Assembly (NCBI GenBank): GCA_020698575.1
Contig: CM036252.1
Coordinates: forward strand, 11,852,492 to 11,916,491
DNA: 64,000 nucleotides
Direction of reading: 5' to 3'
From: Bostrychus sinensis
Lineage: Eukaryota; Chordata; Actinopteri; Gobiiformes; Eleotridae
Positions 11,086-23,390 of this stretch are shown here, in pieces. The notes beneath the pieces are model-generated. The model was not told where the DNA came from. It did no database searches and was given only the letters and a program-made list of their open reading frames with translations. How positions within the stretch are numbered: position 1 is the stretch's first letter; each line of letters opens with the position of its first letter. Position numbers and translations under genes: made by a program.

Positions 11086-13790
11086 AGACAAAACTCTTTT
11101 CCTATTCCATACAAAGAAGTTAGTCTGGTGTCCCTTCGCTTGAGTTTAATTTCTGTGGGCAGGAACAATCACAGGCGGAGTAACCAATCAGAGAAACGAA
11201 GGGTGGAACATAAGCAGACAAACACTGACAAACAAACAAACATGGAGGTTATGAAGAAATGTTTCCGGTTTAGCCATAAAACATCAAAATATGGCATATT
11301 ATGAGCAGCTCTGTACTTCATCAGAAGCCAGTTGTACAAAGATTTGTGGAGAAAGTGGGCTTGTTTGAATGTGGTCGTTACATCGGACGTCGGTGGGATT
11401 TTACTGTTGTTAAAATGGAAACAAGACGAAGAAAAAAGTCCCACAGAGGACTGAACAACAACACAGACTTCAGCAGAACCAACAGGTGACAGAGGAAAGC
11501 ACCAAACACTGTTAACCAGGTGAGAAAATTCTGTATAAGCCGGTGCAATCTTGGTTACTTTTTATTTTTAAGAGATTATCTTCTGCTTTTGTAAGACATG
11601 CTGCAAAAAAACAGTGGTGATAGGTTGGTATTAAGCGAGTCAACTGGAAAAGAGTAACCAGACCACTGCATACTACTGTACAAATTACTAAAACTTTGAA
11701 AGGGGCAGCAACATATTTGGATGGTAATTGGAATATTGCAACCATAATTTCACCGTAAATAACTTGACAGAGCTTCACAGCACAAAAGCAAAAAAAACAA
11801 ACACGTGGTTAGATTATTGGTTTTCTGCTTTGTTTTACTCAACTGGCCAGATTTTTTGAAAAGAAAAGTGTTATCGCTAAAAAACATAGCTTGCAACAAA
11901 AGACAGCACCAAACCGTGTCCAATGTAATCCTCTCCCTGTTGTCAGTGCAGTCAAGTCTGATTATTGCGGAGTCATTAAAAGCCCCACAGTGTTATTTCC
12001 AGCTGCAGTGGTGACTCACAGCAGGCGATACATTCAGGTTCCTCTCAGTCTCCAAACGGATTAGACCCAGTCCTTCTTCTGAGACTGCTGGAGAGGGATT
12101 TACAGCCCAGCCCACTCCTCCAACAAAACTACTGTACACAACAAGAAGATGCCACAGACCTGGATTTAAGACCAACATTTATACAAGAGTCCAAAACTAT
12201 TAAGTTAAGGACCTGACTGAGCACACTTGACCTTATTACTTTGAGTTATACCAATTAAGAGTTCGCAAACTTTTTTCAACGGGACCCATATTTCTAAAGG
12301 CCAAAAACCTCTGTTCTAGTGTAGTGCTATTTGGTCTTTGATTGTGTTTTATATATTTAGCCTAATTTCTTAAAGGTTTTCAATTCTGCTAAACTGACTT
12401 TTTGAGCTTTTAACCATGTTATTATGATGTTTCCTCCTCAAAAACAAACCTGGAGTAGCATTTTGTTTCATTCACGCATGTTTTAGAAATCTGTTTTCTA
12501 AATCTGTCCTCATCTCAAGATCTGAAAACGCTCGGTCTCACAGCTCTACGTAGATGCATGAAACCAGGAAGTGCTCCTGTGCGTTTCTAAAGCTCATACA
12601 CCGTCACCGGTCTGATCATTTCAACCTTAAACTGACGTCACTACGAAGAGAAGACCTCATTTATCTATCTATTAGGGTCATGTTGCTAATAGCCGTGCTA
12701 AATAGCCATTTTATGCTCTGTCCAGTCCCAACCGTTGCCAGCAGGGGGCGTCAAAGTCAAAGTAACAGCTCGCCAAAAGAATACGTCTTCCATACATATA
12801 CATTTTTTTAAGTTATAAAACCTGAACTACTAATGCAAAGGTGTCCAACGCTAGGCAGGCTAGAGCTAATTTTATACTGTTTTGTCAGTTTGTGGTAGTG
12901 TGATGCATCTGATAATTGTATTTAACCCAGGCGAGAAAGCTGACAATGCAACACCTGCTCTCGTTATGCCAGTATAATGCATCTGGTTAAAAAAAAAAAA
13001 GGAAATTTTTTTTACAAAGGAGTGCCCCAGCGTACTAAAACTGTTATTTGTTAAATAATGCCTTTACCTAAATATAAGTCTTAAATGCCTAAAAAAATAC
13101 TACTTAGGTTTTACAAAAATGCATTTTTCTCAGCTTTTTGTCTGAAAATGTCAAAATTTTGGTGAAAACTACCATCGTTCAACTCCTTCAACAAATGAAT
13201 TTAGAATAAAATGCTTTTTCAATGAAAGAAGAGACTATTATTTAAGCGTTAAATAAAACTATAGCACAACATTTTCTGTGGGACAGCAAAGACAGTTGAA
13301 AATTACCAAAAACACTGGAACTGGCTGGCAACTTTTTGAGAAAAGGCTGGCAGGGAAAGTGATAAGACACAGACACTGAAAGACAAGCATTCACACAGTC
13401 ACAATTATTCACGTCATTCATTCCTCAATTATTGAACTGGCGAAACATTTTTGTTGACCCACTTTGGGGACTTGACCCAGTGTTTGAGAACTACGGGCCT
13501 ATAGTCCAGTCCTAGTCTTCACACTTTAACAGTCCCGGGAAAAGTCCAGCTTCGCGACTCCACATTTCTACACTACACATACTTTTCGAATCACCACAGA
13601 AACTGCTGTTAAAGCCGTATTAACCACCAACAACAGTAAACACGTGTGGGTTTGAATTATGGCACTGACAGGACGACAATACAGACCCCCCACATACGAT
13701 TAGGACAAGTTTCTTTTCAATTCTCTCCAAAGAAAAAGCACTTCTGGAGTAGATCTGAGACTTTATTTTGGCCCAGAGAGAGCGTTTTTT
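11086..13790. other. Intergenic region, largely unassigned, with degenerate repeats
   Basis: About 12690-12860 is an inverted copy of the TTAA-flanked family seen at 29944 and 32430 (GCCAGCAGGGGGCG, AAAGGTGTCCAACGC). Around 12255 and 13485 there are hAT-like ends (GTTCGCAAACTTT and GTGTTTGAGAAC) that could bound one old element. No coding exon recognised. Confidence 0.35.
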
Positions 13791-14009
13791 AGGACGCTGT
13801 GAGCAGATTAAACTTTACTGCTGGGTTTTACAGACAGGAAAAAGGCAAACGCTCGGCTAAGCATCGTTTTCTTTTTGTAGCCGGTTGCCATGACGACGAC
13901 GGGGGGAAAAAAACAGAAGAGGAGGAATGCAAAAAGAAGAGGAAGAAAAATGGCGGGCGATCCCAAACAGTGTCCTTTATCTAAATGTCAAGTCAGTGCT
14001 GTGTGATCA

Positions 14010-14995
14010 GAGCAGCTCCAGGCAGGTCAGGGGGTCGAGGAAACTGAGAGCGCTGTGCCCAGAGACGGAGCACCGAGGCCTGGGTAGAGGCGGAGGAAGG
14101 GCTGGGTGAATGTACAGTCAGCGTGGAGGTCCAGGTGGGCAGGGGGTCGAATAGAGAGTACTAGGGCTGCACAATATGGGAAAAACATGCGATAATACGA
14201 TATATTTTTGCGATATTTTACATTAGGGCCTACTTTTATGACGCAGTAATTTAAATTCACTTAACACAGACTAAACCAGGAATAAAACAAGGCTAAACTG
14301 TGACTAAATTAAGGAAATTACCACTAAAACTGGACTTTTTAAACATTTTTATTTAGTCACAACACATTTTTGTTTACGGCTCTCTGGTAGGAAAAGGATT
14401 CTTCAGTGTAAATCTCTGTCTGATGGAAGACCACAGAGCTGCAATATTTTTAGATTCTTGCGGTATGGCTATTGCATTTGCTGATTTTGCAATAACAATA
14501 AATTTGCAATATAGTGTGCAGCCCTAGAGAGTACTAACCCACAGAGGAAGCACCAAGGCCTGGGTAGAGCCAGAACCGTTGAGAGTTGCGCCAACGGAGG
14601 TCGAAAAAATAGATGGCCATAATGTGTTTCATGAAGCTACAAACGGTAATTTCTGTATTTAAATTTGAGTTAAAGACGTACAAAATAAAAACAAAAGCTT
14701 TTTTAAACATCTTACTTTTCCTGTCTCCTCGTACAAATGTTTAGCGCTACTAGCTTGGGCAACTGACTTCTAGGAACTATTCGATAGGAACTATTAAGGT
14801 AAAAATCTGTCCCATTGTTGCCAGGGGAGCTTTTCGTAACTCTCCGGTTCTGGTAGAGTCAGAGGAAGAGCTGGGAGAAAGTACACTGAAGGTGGAGGTC
14901 CAGGTTGTCAGGGAGTCAAAGAGAGAGCTCTACCCTGAGATGGAGCACAGAGGCCTGGGTAGAGGCTGAAGAGGAGATTACTGAATGTAGATCAG
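14010..14995 (+). repeat. Three degenerate copies of a roughly 115-bp unit, two insertions between
   Basis: The motif GCACCGAGGCCTGGGTAGAG (with variants) appears near 14069, 14548 and 14945. It is associated with GGAAGAGCTGGG/GGAAGGGCTGGG, a GTGGAGGTCCAGGT motif and a CAGGGGGTCGA/CAGGGAGTCAA motif. The MITE 14162-14526 and unrelated sequence (14575-14850) separate the copies. Confidence 0.6.
14162..14526 (-). mobile_element. Intact family A hAT MITE, 365 bp
   Basis: Ends TAGGGCTGCACAATAT and TATAGTGTGCAGCCCTA. A perfect 8-bp target duplication GAGAGTAC lies at 14154-14161 and 14527-14534. The interior is the reverse complement of the copies at 528 and 5486. This copy fixes the boundaries and the hAT assignment of the family. 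Confidence 0.9.
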
Positions 14996-17320
14996 AGACA
15001 TATTGTTGCATTTTATAAGATTAAGTTAACATCTATTTCACAAAACAAAATAACACAGGTTTTTAGTCTGTTTTTCCTAAGGGCTGCTCAATATTTTACT
15101 AATTTATCATCATCGCAGTATCAACAAATGCAATATCCACATCAGAAAGAAGTATTCAGAGATCACAGACCAATGATCTAGTTCTACACCGAAAACTAAG
15201 CATTTGTTTATTGCCCATTACTAACCTTTACTGAAAATGTTATTAAAATCCAACCATAACCTTTTGAGTTACCTAGAAGCTAATAAACAATTAAACAACC
15301 CATTTAATGTGTTCAACTAGCCATATCTTTTATGCTCTACCACATTCACAAACAACACCACAAACTCTCTTGCATGCAATGGGTAAAAACTTAGATCCCT
15401 TTTTATTTACAGATCACTTTTTACAAGGCTATTATTTTTAAAGGAAAGTGTTGGTGTCTTTGAAACTGTCCATTCATTAAGTTACATTAATTTGTGCAGT
15501 GTCACAACAGGAACAGGCAATTACATAATTATTTTGATTCACACAGTAATTAAACTGAATTAAAATAAGCACAGTTCAAAGACGTGGCCTGGTTTGGCGA
15601 CGCTGGTTTGACCTGCTTTTCTACACTGAACCAGACTATTTCTAGGTCGAAGTTGGTTAGTAGTAGGTGATTTATTTAAACTAAAATAAATGTTTGATCA
15701 GGGATAACATTATGAACGCTGACAGGAGAAGTGAATAACACAGATTATCTCAGACCAGCTGTTAGTAGGGGAAAAAATGGGCGCGTATAAAGAAATTGTG
15801 ACGCCTATAGACAACTGGGTCAGAGCGTCTCTAAAACTGCAGCTCTTGTGGGGTGTCCCAGGTCTGCAGTGGTCAGGATCTGTCAAAAGTGGTCAGCGGT
15901 GAACTGATGACAGCTCACTCATGTGGGGAGTGAAGACTGAGGACGGCGTGAGGTCTGATCCAACAAAAAAGCTACTGAACACTGTTGCAAGTGTCAATTT
16001 CAGCCCAGAGACAGCAGGGGGAGCGGTTGCACACTTCATTTAACCATCACACAGACTTCAAAACAGTTTATTTAAGTTAAAAAAGTTAGAGTCATGCTTT
16101 AAAATAAACTGTTGGATGGTAAATGAGTTGATTGTGGTGTAAATAAAGTAACCTCCCCCGATCGCCTCTGGGCCGAAAACAGCACTTGCAACAGCGAGCA
16201 GCACCGAGAAAGCGGCACATTGCAGCTAGCCAAACAAACAAGCTAGCGATGGCTTTATTTCTCGGTTTTCGTCATAGAAGAGAAGCCAAAAGGCAGAAAA
16301 AACTATGTAGGCATACGCAGAGGGGAAAACTGAGCGAGGGGCGAGTATTTACGAAAGTGCTTTACTCTGAAATGCAGGGGGAGCTTCGTAGAGGAAAATT
16401 AGACAGCGAAGAAACGAGAAAGGTTACGGAGTTCCGCTTTAATGCTGGTTCTTATAGAAAGGAGCATCACAGTTTGTTGTGTATGGGGCTGCATATTAGG
16501 TCAGGCCTGATCGGTGTGTACTGAAGTCACTGACATATCTGCCCTGGTCCCTCCGCTTCACAACAAACACAAAATAAATAATGTGTTTAGAGGTACATAA
16601 GCTTTGTAACAGGACTGGCTAACAATGCTAACAGCAAAAACTGGCATAAAGTCAAAATGTAATTTAAATACACTGCTGTCAACTTGTCATACATCAAGTT
16701 GACAGCTATTATTGTTCTTGCCAGAAATAGAATTTTAAAAAATCCCAAACTCTGAGGAAACTAGCTTATGCAACTGCTAGGAAAAAGCGCAACGATTTGC
16801 AACACTAAGAACTGTACTATGGCAAAAACACACTCCGTTCATTAATTATATGCACTGTCATTTGGTCTCAATAGACATTAAAAGGTAAATAAACGTCAAA
16901 AGCAGATCAGTGAAGGTCAAACACACTCATGTACAGTACAATAGCTTCAGAGCAGCGGCAGGTGCATTCAGAGCGGCACAATGGTGGAAAAGTACCGTAA
17001 CAATACAGCCAAGAACCAAGCTACAAAGACTCAAACAAGGATCAGTCTTTCAGGAGTTGAGATAGTGGTGATTGGAAGGTAAAAGAGCGAAAAAAGAGCT
17101 TAAAAGTGCAAATAAAATAGTGTAGCAGTGGGCATAGTATTAAATAAAAACATGACAACTTCACAAAATGGCTTTATAAATGCTATGGAAATGCATTTGT
17201 AGTCAATAAAAGCATTCAAACTACAAAAATTGGTAAATAAGAGAGGAATTGACCATAGAAAAGGCATTAAAATTAGCATAGCAGCTAAATAAAATTGTAA
17301 ACATTGAATTTAGGGTGCAG
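14996..17320. other. Unassigned AT-rich region
   Basis: Around 15075-15150 is a diverged family A fragment (GCAGTATCAACAAATGCAAT). The open frame at 16186-16524 is listed separately. Nothing else recognised. Confidence 0.35.
16186..16524 (+). CDS. Unrecognised 112-codon open frame, very basic
   Basis: Open from ATG at 16186 to TGA at 16524, with an internal ATG at 16249 (MALFLGFRHRREAKRQKK). The product is rich in Arg, Lys and His. The base composition is less AT-rich than the flanks and there is no splice context. It recalls the basic N-termini of transposase-type proteins, but I see no defining motif. It may be a transposon remnant or chance. Confidence 0.2.
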   Translation: MQQRAAPRKRHIAASQTNKLAMALFLGFRHRREAKRQKKLCRHTQRGKLSEGRVFTKVLYSEMQGELRRGKLDSEETRKVTEFRFNAGSYRKEHHSLLCMGLHIRSGLIGVY

Positions 17321-17327
17321 TGCAAAG

Positions 17328-17870
17328 GTATGGTTGAGGTTAGCTTGCATAAACAGTGGTTATATTAAGAGTATTAATAAAAAATGCTAAATAGACGAAA
17401 GAGTGGATAAGTCAGGGGAATTAATAAAGTGTAAAAAATAAGAAAACAGCTATTTAAAGGTATAGTTGAGGTTAGCTTGCATAAAAAATGGTTTTATTAA
17501 GAACTATTAATAGAAAAAGCAAAAAAAAATATGTGTAAGTATTGGAGGGAAGACGTAAGAGTGGACAAGATGGGAATTAAAGAGTAAATATAAAAAAAAA
17601 GCAATGTAAAGTTTGAAGTTAGTTTGGATAAAAAGTGATTTTATTAAGAAATATTATTTAAAAAAGCAAAATAATGCACAAGTATCGGAGGGAAGATGTA
17701 AGAGTGGACAGGACAGAGGAATTAAAGTGTAAAATATATGGAAACAGCAATGTCAAGGTATAGTTGAGGTTAGCGTGCATAAAAAGTGGTTATATTAAAA
17801 AATATTAGCTAATAAAAAAAGCAACAAAAAAAAAGTCAGAAGGAAGACAAGACAACTATAAGGAGACAGT
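17328..17870 (+). repeat. Four imperfect tandem copies, period about 131-151 bp
   Basis: Copies start near 17328, 17459, 17610 and 17757 with GTATAGTTGAGGTTAGCTTG (and variants). Each is followed by AAGTGGTTATATTAAG, an A-rich run, GGAGGGAAGACGTAAGAGTG and GGAATTAAAGTGTAAAATA. The DNA is strongly A-rich on the plus strand. Confidence 0.75.
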
Positions 17871-18199
17871 AAAGAATTGGCATTAATTAAAGTTTTAGCA
17901 TAGTTATTTCGCATTAAAGCAAATGTACCATTGAAATACTAGCAAAGTTATGATGGAAACTCAAACTCCAGGGAAATGTAAAAACATAAATCAGGAAAAC
18001 AGTCGAGAAATGGAAAAAAACAGGTGGTTGGGAGTGTATTTAATCAGTAAACAGATTGTAAAGCGCAGTTTTTAGTTTGTTATTGATCTAAACGCATTAA
18101 GGCTGTGTCATTAGTTAAACGCTCTAATGGACACTCGAGTGAAATGGCTGTAAAAATGGAATTAAATACGACGCAAACACACGAATAAATCCCGCTTTT

Positions 18200-18520
18200 T
18201 CTTACCCGGAAGAGCGGCTCTGGCGTTCTGGAAGCGTGTAGTCCAACAGCGGGGAATAAAAATGGTTAAATTGGGGAGAAAAGTGGGCAAATGTGGGAGT
18301 TAAACCCGAGGAGGAGCATCCGAGAGGCGCGCGGAGCGAAGCCAAAGTGACACAGGCGGCTGAGCGCGTGCCACCGCCACAGCCGAGGAGGGGACGGCGC
18401 ATGCGCGGAGCAGGTGGCACAGAAAACACAGGAGAGAGGAGAGAGACTGTAAACACTGTCATCAGACTGTCAGAGGGGGTTTCACATGGAAATACCGGGA
18501 CAGAGCCGGGGAATGGGACG
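18200..18520 (-). promoter_or_regulatory. CpG-rich orphan promoter with a probable minus-strand first exon
   Basis: A short CG-dense island in AT-rich DNA contains the palindrome GCGCATGCGC at 18397-18406 (the NRF1 consensus). On the minus strand the sequence runs into CTTCCGG followed by GTAAGAAA at about 18207, a strong donor. An open frame from 18462 covers the segment but resembles no family I know, so it may be 5' UTR. No downstream coding exon is recognisable between 1 and 18200; either the first intron is long or the gene is non-coding. Confidence 0.45.
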
Positions 18521-18679
18521 ATTTAGTGGAAATGCATGGGGAAAAAGTGTCAAGACAAGTTTTGTTTTTACTTTTCAACTGGGAAAATGTGTGCGTATGC
18601 TCCAATCCAATCCACTTTATTTCTATAGCATATTTTACAAACAAAGACAGTTTCCAAAGTGCTGCACAAAAGTATAAAA

Positions 18680-19038
18680 CAGTGGTTTTCATCTGGTCTG
18701 GCTTCACGACCCACCATCACTCTGTAATGATGAGCTGCGACCCAAATACAAAAGTAATAAAACATAAAATGAATAACACATGGTGCAGTTTGAACCTGAG
18801 ATAATAATATTAGAATATCACAGTCTGCAACACATTAAAAACACATTTAATGATAAAACCAAGCAAGTACTGATGCTACAGAGGGAGCTAAAATATCCTA
18901 CATTCAATTTAAACTGAAATAAACATTTTACATCTTATATTATTTCTGCTCTTTTCTGCCCTGACAAAAACCTACGAACCACTAAATATGGTTCTGCAAC
19001 CCACTTTTGGATCCCGACCCACCAGTTGAGAATCACTG
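18680..19038 (+). mobile_element. hAT-type element, 359 bp
   Basis: Starts CAGTGGTTTTCATCTGG and ends CCAGTTGAGAATCACTG. Flanking 8-mers GTATAAAA (18672-18679) and GTATAAAT (19039-19046) match at 7 of 8. It sits next to a fragment CCACTTTATTTCTATAGCAT (18616) of a common fish repeat. Confidence 0.8.
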
Positions 19039-20905
19039 GTATAAATCAATAACTAAATAAATGCTCAATTTAACTTTACTAGTTCCCATTAAAACAATAA
19101 AAAACAGTAAAATCAAAGGAGAGCAATGTGGTAAAAAGCTATAAAGAAAGTAACAACAATCAAACAAATCAGTGGAGGAAGAAGTACTCAATTTCTTTAC
19201 TTATGTAAAAAAAAAAACAGATAAAGGAGCAAACATTTAATCAAGTTAAAGTAAAAGTATCACCTTAAAATGTCTTCTTAAGTAAAAGTATAAAAGTACT
19301 TACTTTTATATAAAGTAAAACAAGTATTTAACTTTTACTCAAGTAATAATTTTGTTAAAAGTCCCATATTATGCTTTTTGCATTTGCTTTTTGAAATAGT
19401 GTTGGACACCTAGCATTAGTATTTTAAGTGTTATAATTTAATAAGTTGTAAGGTCTGTGTGAAAGTATTGATTGGAAAGTTTACTTCGTTAGGCCTATAA
19501 TTTACGTTTATTGAACTGTGAAACAGGGTGACCACCTCCAAAAGTACAAAAAGTGGGGCAAGTTGTGTGATTCGGTGGGACGGACTCAAGAAATAAATGT
19601 TTTGATACAAGCACCTTTTATTTAACCTCTTATTAATCTTAGCATTGTTTAACTCCTTTAGACCAGTTTTCTACTCTGACCTATGACCTATTATTACCTA
19701 CAAAGCCCTATTATTAATTTAACAAACACAAAAAATCATTAACAACATGTGAACCTTTGCTAATGGTTAGCTTTAGCCCAGTGCCACCAAGCATTTATTC
19801 TGTAATTCACTTGTAAAAGCACAGGATGCATGTAAATTTTATAGCAAAAGTTAGCAAAACAGCTAAACTATTGCTAACAGCTCTAGCCTTAGCCCAGTGC
19901 CCCGTATGTTTTCCAGTTACAGATTTTTGGCTAACATGTTTTCTGCAGCTGACACATGCAGCAATGTTGTTTTGCCAAAGGGAGTGGTCTCTTATCAGCT
20001 CTGCACACATGGAGCGGCTACATCTTTAGCGCCTTTTTAGCCTCGCTGTATAAACTATATTTAAATATTTATGGACAATGTAAGTCACTGAAGGATAGTT
20101 TGTGCTTTAAAAAAGACGACACATGGCTGAAAACGCAGGAGACGTTGTTCTTTCTGAGACTAAACAACAGGAACAGGCTGGGAGCTTATTATTGTGGTTG
20201 CTTCAAGGTTTTTAAGTGCTTCAGATTTTAAATAAACACGACTGAGCTTTTTCCCGTAACGCTTTATAATATTAGCCTCTGAATACTGGAGTGCTTTGTC
20301 ATTGAGATACATGGGGGGCATAAAAGTAGCAACATTTTCTATGAATATTTAAGAGATTGTGGCCTAAGTTTTAGCTTAGTCTTTGGTTTAGCTCTAATTT
20401 GGCATTTTGTTTAGTCCTGGTTTCACTGCTATGGCTGTAAAATTTAATTTAGTCCTTGGTTTGGTCCTTGTTTTGTTCTAGTTTGGTATTAGACATTCGA
20501 GTAATCTTCTAAATTTTGTTCTAGTTTTAGTCTTGTATTAAGCTCAGCTCTTAGTTCATTCCTAGCTTAAATCCCAATCAGTTCAAACTTAATTCTGCGC
20601 TTTTTTATTTTGAATTCACTGGGTTATTCTGGTAAATTCATGTGTTTTGGTTCTCATTTTGTTGTAAATAAGTCCATCTCTATTATTAAATCAGGCTTGG
20701 TTTATTGTAGATTCTGATTTAGTCCAGGGTTACTTACAGTTTAACCCTGGTTTTAAATTTAGTCATGGTTTATTCTGTGTTTTGGTTTGTTTTTTTTGTA
20801 TTATTGTTGCATGCAGCTGGGTCAAGAGTAGCACTTTTTTGGTCTTTGTTAGGTCTCAGTTTTGTCTGCATAAATAATAAACCGTTACTTATTAAATAGC
20901 GGTGA

Positions 20906-21200
20906 GTGCTCTCGCCCCCTGCTCTTGATCCCTGGGCCGACACAAACTCTCTGGGTGGAGTGTGCATGTCCTCTCTGTGTTACTGTGGATACTCTCCGGG
21001 TTCCTCCCACCGTCCAAAGACATGCATGCGTTTGGTGAATTGATGACTCCAAATGTCCCCAAGTGAATGAATGTGAGAGTGAATGGTTGTCTGTCTGTGT
21101 GTGTCTCTGTGTCAACCCTGAGACTAACTGGCCCAAAGTTACTGGGATAGGCTCCAGTACCAGCAACTCATATTGGGAATAAGCGGAAGAGGATGAATAA
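20906..21200 (+). mobile_element. Tail-side fragment of the tRNA-like SINE
   Basis: GTGAGTGCTCTCGCC, CTCTCTGGGTGGAGTGTGCA, CCGTCCAAAGACATGCATG, GAATGTGAGAGTGAATGGTT and ACTGGGATAGGCTCCAGTAC are in the same order as in the full copies at 35374 and 47750. Confidence 0.75.
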
Positions 21201-21214
21201 ATTAATAATTATGA

Positions 21215-21960
21215 AATGAATTAGGTGAAACAACCACTCCCCGAGGTCTTGTTCATGAGTGAGGGAAGGATGGAGCGTGAGATTGACAGGAGGATCAGTG
21301 CAGCGTCTGCAGTAATGCGGTCGTTGTATCGGTCTGTTGTGGTGAAGAAGGAGCTGAGCCAAAAGATTGATCTTGATTTACCGTCGATCTACACTCAAGG
21401 AAAAAAGAAACACACCACTGCTTTTTTACCACATTTTTGTTTGGTCACGTTTGTTACATTTTTGACAAATTGAGAAAATGAAAGTGGTGCGTTTCTTTTT
21501 TCCTTGAGTGTACGTTCCTACTCTCACCTATGGTCATGAGCTTTGGGTTGTGACTGAAAGGACAAGATCCTGGATACAAGCGGTCAAAATGAGTTTCCTC
21601 CGCAGGGTGGCTGGGCACTCCCTTAGAGATAGGGTGAGGAGCTCAGTCACCTGGGAGGAGCTTGGATAAGAGCCGCTGCTCCTCCACATCGAGAGGAGCC
21701 AGCTCCGGCATCTGATGCCTGCTGGACGCCTCCCTGGGGAGGTGTTCCGGGCATGTCCCACCAGGAGGAGGCCCCGGGGAAGACATAGGATGCACTGGAG
21801 GGACTATGTCTCTTGGCTGGCCTGGGAACAGCTTGGGGTCCCCCCGATAGAGCTGGAGGAAGTGTCTGTGGAGAGGGAAGTCTGGGCATCTCTGCTTAGA
21901 CAGCTGCCCCCGTGACCCGGCCCTGGATAAAGCAAAAGAAGATGGATGGAAACAACCACT
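21215..21960 (+). mobile_element. Degenerate non-LTR retrotransposon, C-terminal part of the RT protein
   Basis: Conceptual frames encode SFLRRVAGHSLRDRVRSS, then AGRLPGEVFRACPTRRRPRG and DYVSWLAWEQLGVPPIELEE, ending LLRQLPP and a stop. This is a very common teleost LINE tail. There is an in-frame TAA at 21667-21669, a deletion near 21710, and the MITE at 21392-21510 inside it. The 3' end is ATGGATGG-rich. The clade is not assigned with confidence. Confidence 0.7.
21392..21510. mobile_element. 119-bp TA-flanked MITE nested in the LINE
   Basis: Near-perfect terminal inverted repeats CACTCAAGGAAAAAAGAAAC and GTTTCTTTTTTCCTTGAGTG with TA on both sides (21390-21391, 21511-21512). This fits a Tc1/mariner-type non-autonomous element. 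Confidence 0.8.
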
Positions 21961-22825
21961 TTCACTGTTCTCTACATGCTAGGGCAAGCTCTAGACTTAA
22001 AACCAGGGGAGACCGGGCTTCACAGTGGTCGCCCCCAGACTGTGGAAGGCTCTGTTTCATCTGTAATCAGCACAATTTTTTAGCAAAATCCCTCACATTT
22101 AACACATTAAAACAATGTATAAAGTGGAAAACGTCTTCTTTTGGGGAGCTGTTACTTTGACTTTGCAGAGAACACTTGGATTAAGTGTGGGTCCCCCCCT
22201 GCTGGCAACAGTGAGGACTGACGCGAGCACAAATTTAGCAGCATAGGGGACCTTTAAGTAACGGTATCTTCACTTGAGTACTTCTTTAATCTTTGAGAAA
22301 TCATGTCAGGGGCATTTTGGTTCTGACCCGACCAAAAAAACAAACAAAACAAAAACAATAGAGCCTATATGGGATCAGTTCTGTGTCATCTACTCTTTGT
22401 ATCAATAGAGTATGGTCTAGTCAAACGTCAAGCTGGCTGCTGTCATTGGCGTGCGTGCGTTTGTTCGAAGCACAAAACACGAGTCTGAACTGAACAATAG
22501 TGGGAGCCGGTTTGTCTTGTGTTGTTGCTTGGAGAGTAATTACATTGGAAGAAAAGACATCAGAGCAACAGAAGCACAAACAGACCACAGACTTATTTAG
22601 TTTTGTGTTCAGATGTTAGATAACTAGCCTGTGTGTTTGTGTTAAAATAGACAAAAACTAACTAGAACTCAAGAGATATTCTGCTTTATAACATCAAACC
22701 TAAATTTAGAGCTACCCTCAACTTTTAGCTCTGAGTTCAGTGTAAGATGCTAATCCTGCAGTTATCTCCACCTCACTTTAATGCCTTGGCGATATTTATT
22801 CACATTTGACCTCACTTTGCTTTAA

Positions 22826-23390
22826 GAGGCTATATTATGCTTTTATTTATATTTTTAAACCACCTCTAGAACAGCATTTTGTTTTTTTTTACCTTTAAAA
22901 ACATTATCTGACTAGAAGAAAAATGTTTTTTAGTAAGTATACTCTACTGGCGCCATAAAGAAACAGGTAAAGAGACCAGCAGAGGGCAGCAGAGTGCAGA
23001 GTTTTGCCAACATAATCACAGAAAAAGAGCACTTCACTTCCTTAAACTTTTTGTATGATGACATTCTACTACAAAATAAAAAAAAATAGTGGAAACAGTT
23101 GTACACTGCTTTTTTTTTTTTTTTTTTGGATAAATGAATGAGAGCAGACTGGATGTAGAGGGATTGTTGATTGGTCAGTGCTTCCTGGAGTGGGCGGAGT
23201 TTCGTGGGAAAGGTGGAGATTCGTGCAACTGAGAGTTGTGAGGCCGCCAAAACTCAGCGCCAGAGAATACAGCATTACTCAAACAGGCGTGAATGAAACA
23301 AAACACAACTCCAGGTATGTTTTTGATGAGGAAACAACATAGGAAACAACATAAAAAGCTCAGAAAAGTCAATTTTGCATAACATCCCAT
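22826..23390. mobile_element. TTAA-flanked element (family F), 565 bp
   Basis: TTAA at 22822-22825 and 23391-23394. Ends GAGGCTATATTATGC and GCATAACATCCCAT are inverted. The interior includes CAGCAGAGGGCAGCAGAGTG and TGATTGGTCAGTGCTTCCTG. Other copies are at 24662-25590 and 63435-63960. A TTAA target suggests a piggyBac-like MITE. Confidence 0.65.

Larger units (their letters stand above)
19359..22253 (+). mobile_element. TTAA-flanked element split by about 2.6 kb of later insertions
   Basis: The left piece from TTAA at 19355 (AAGTCCCATATTATGC, GTGTTGGACACC) ends near 19470. The right piece (GAGCTGTTACTTTGACTTTG, CCCCCTGCTGGCAACAGTG) runs from about 22110 to TTAA at 22254-22257. Undisturbed relatives are at 29944-30252 and 32430-32760. 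The gap holds unassigned DNA, a SINE fragment and a LINE fragment. Confidence 0.65.
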
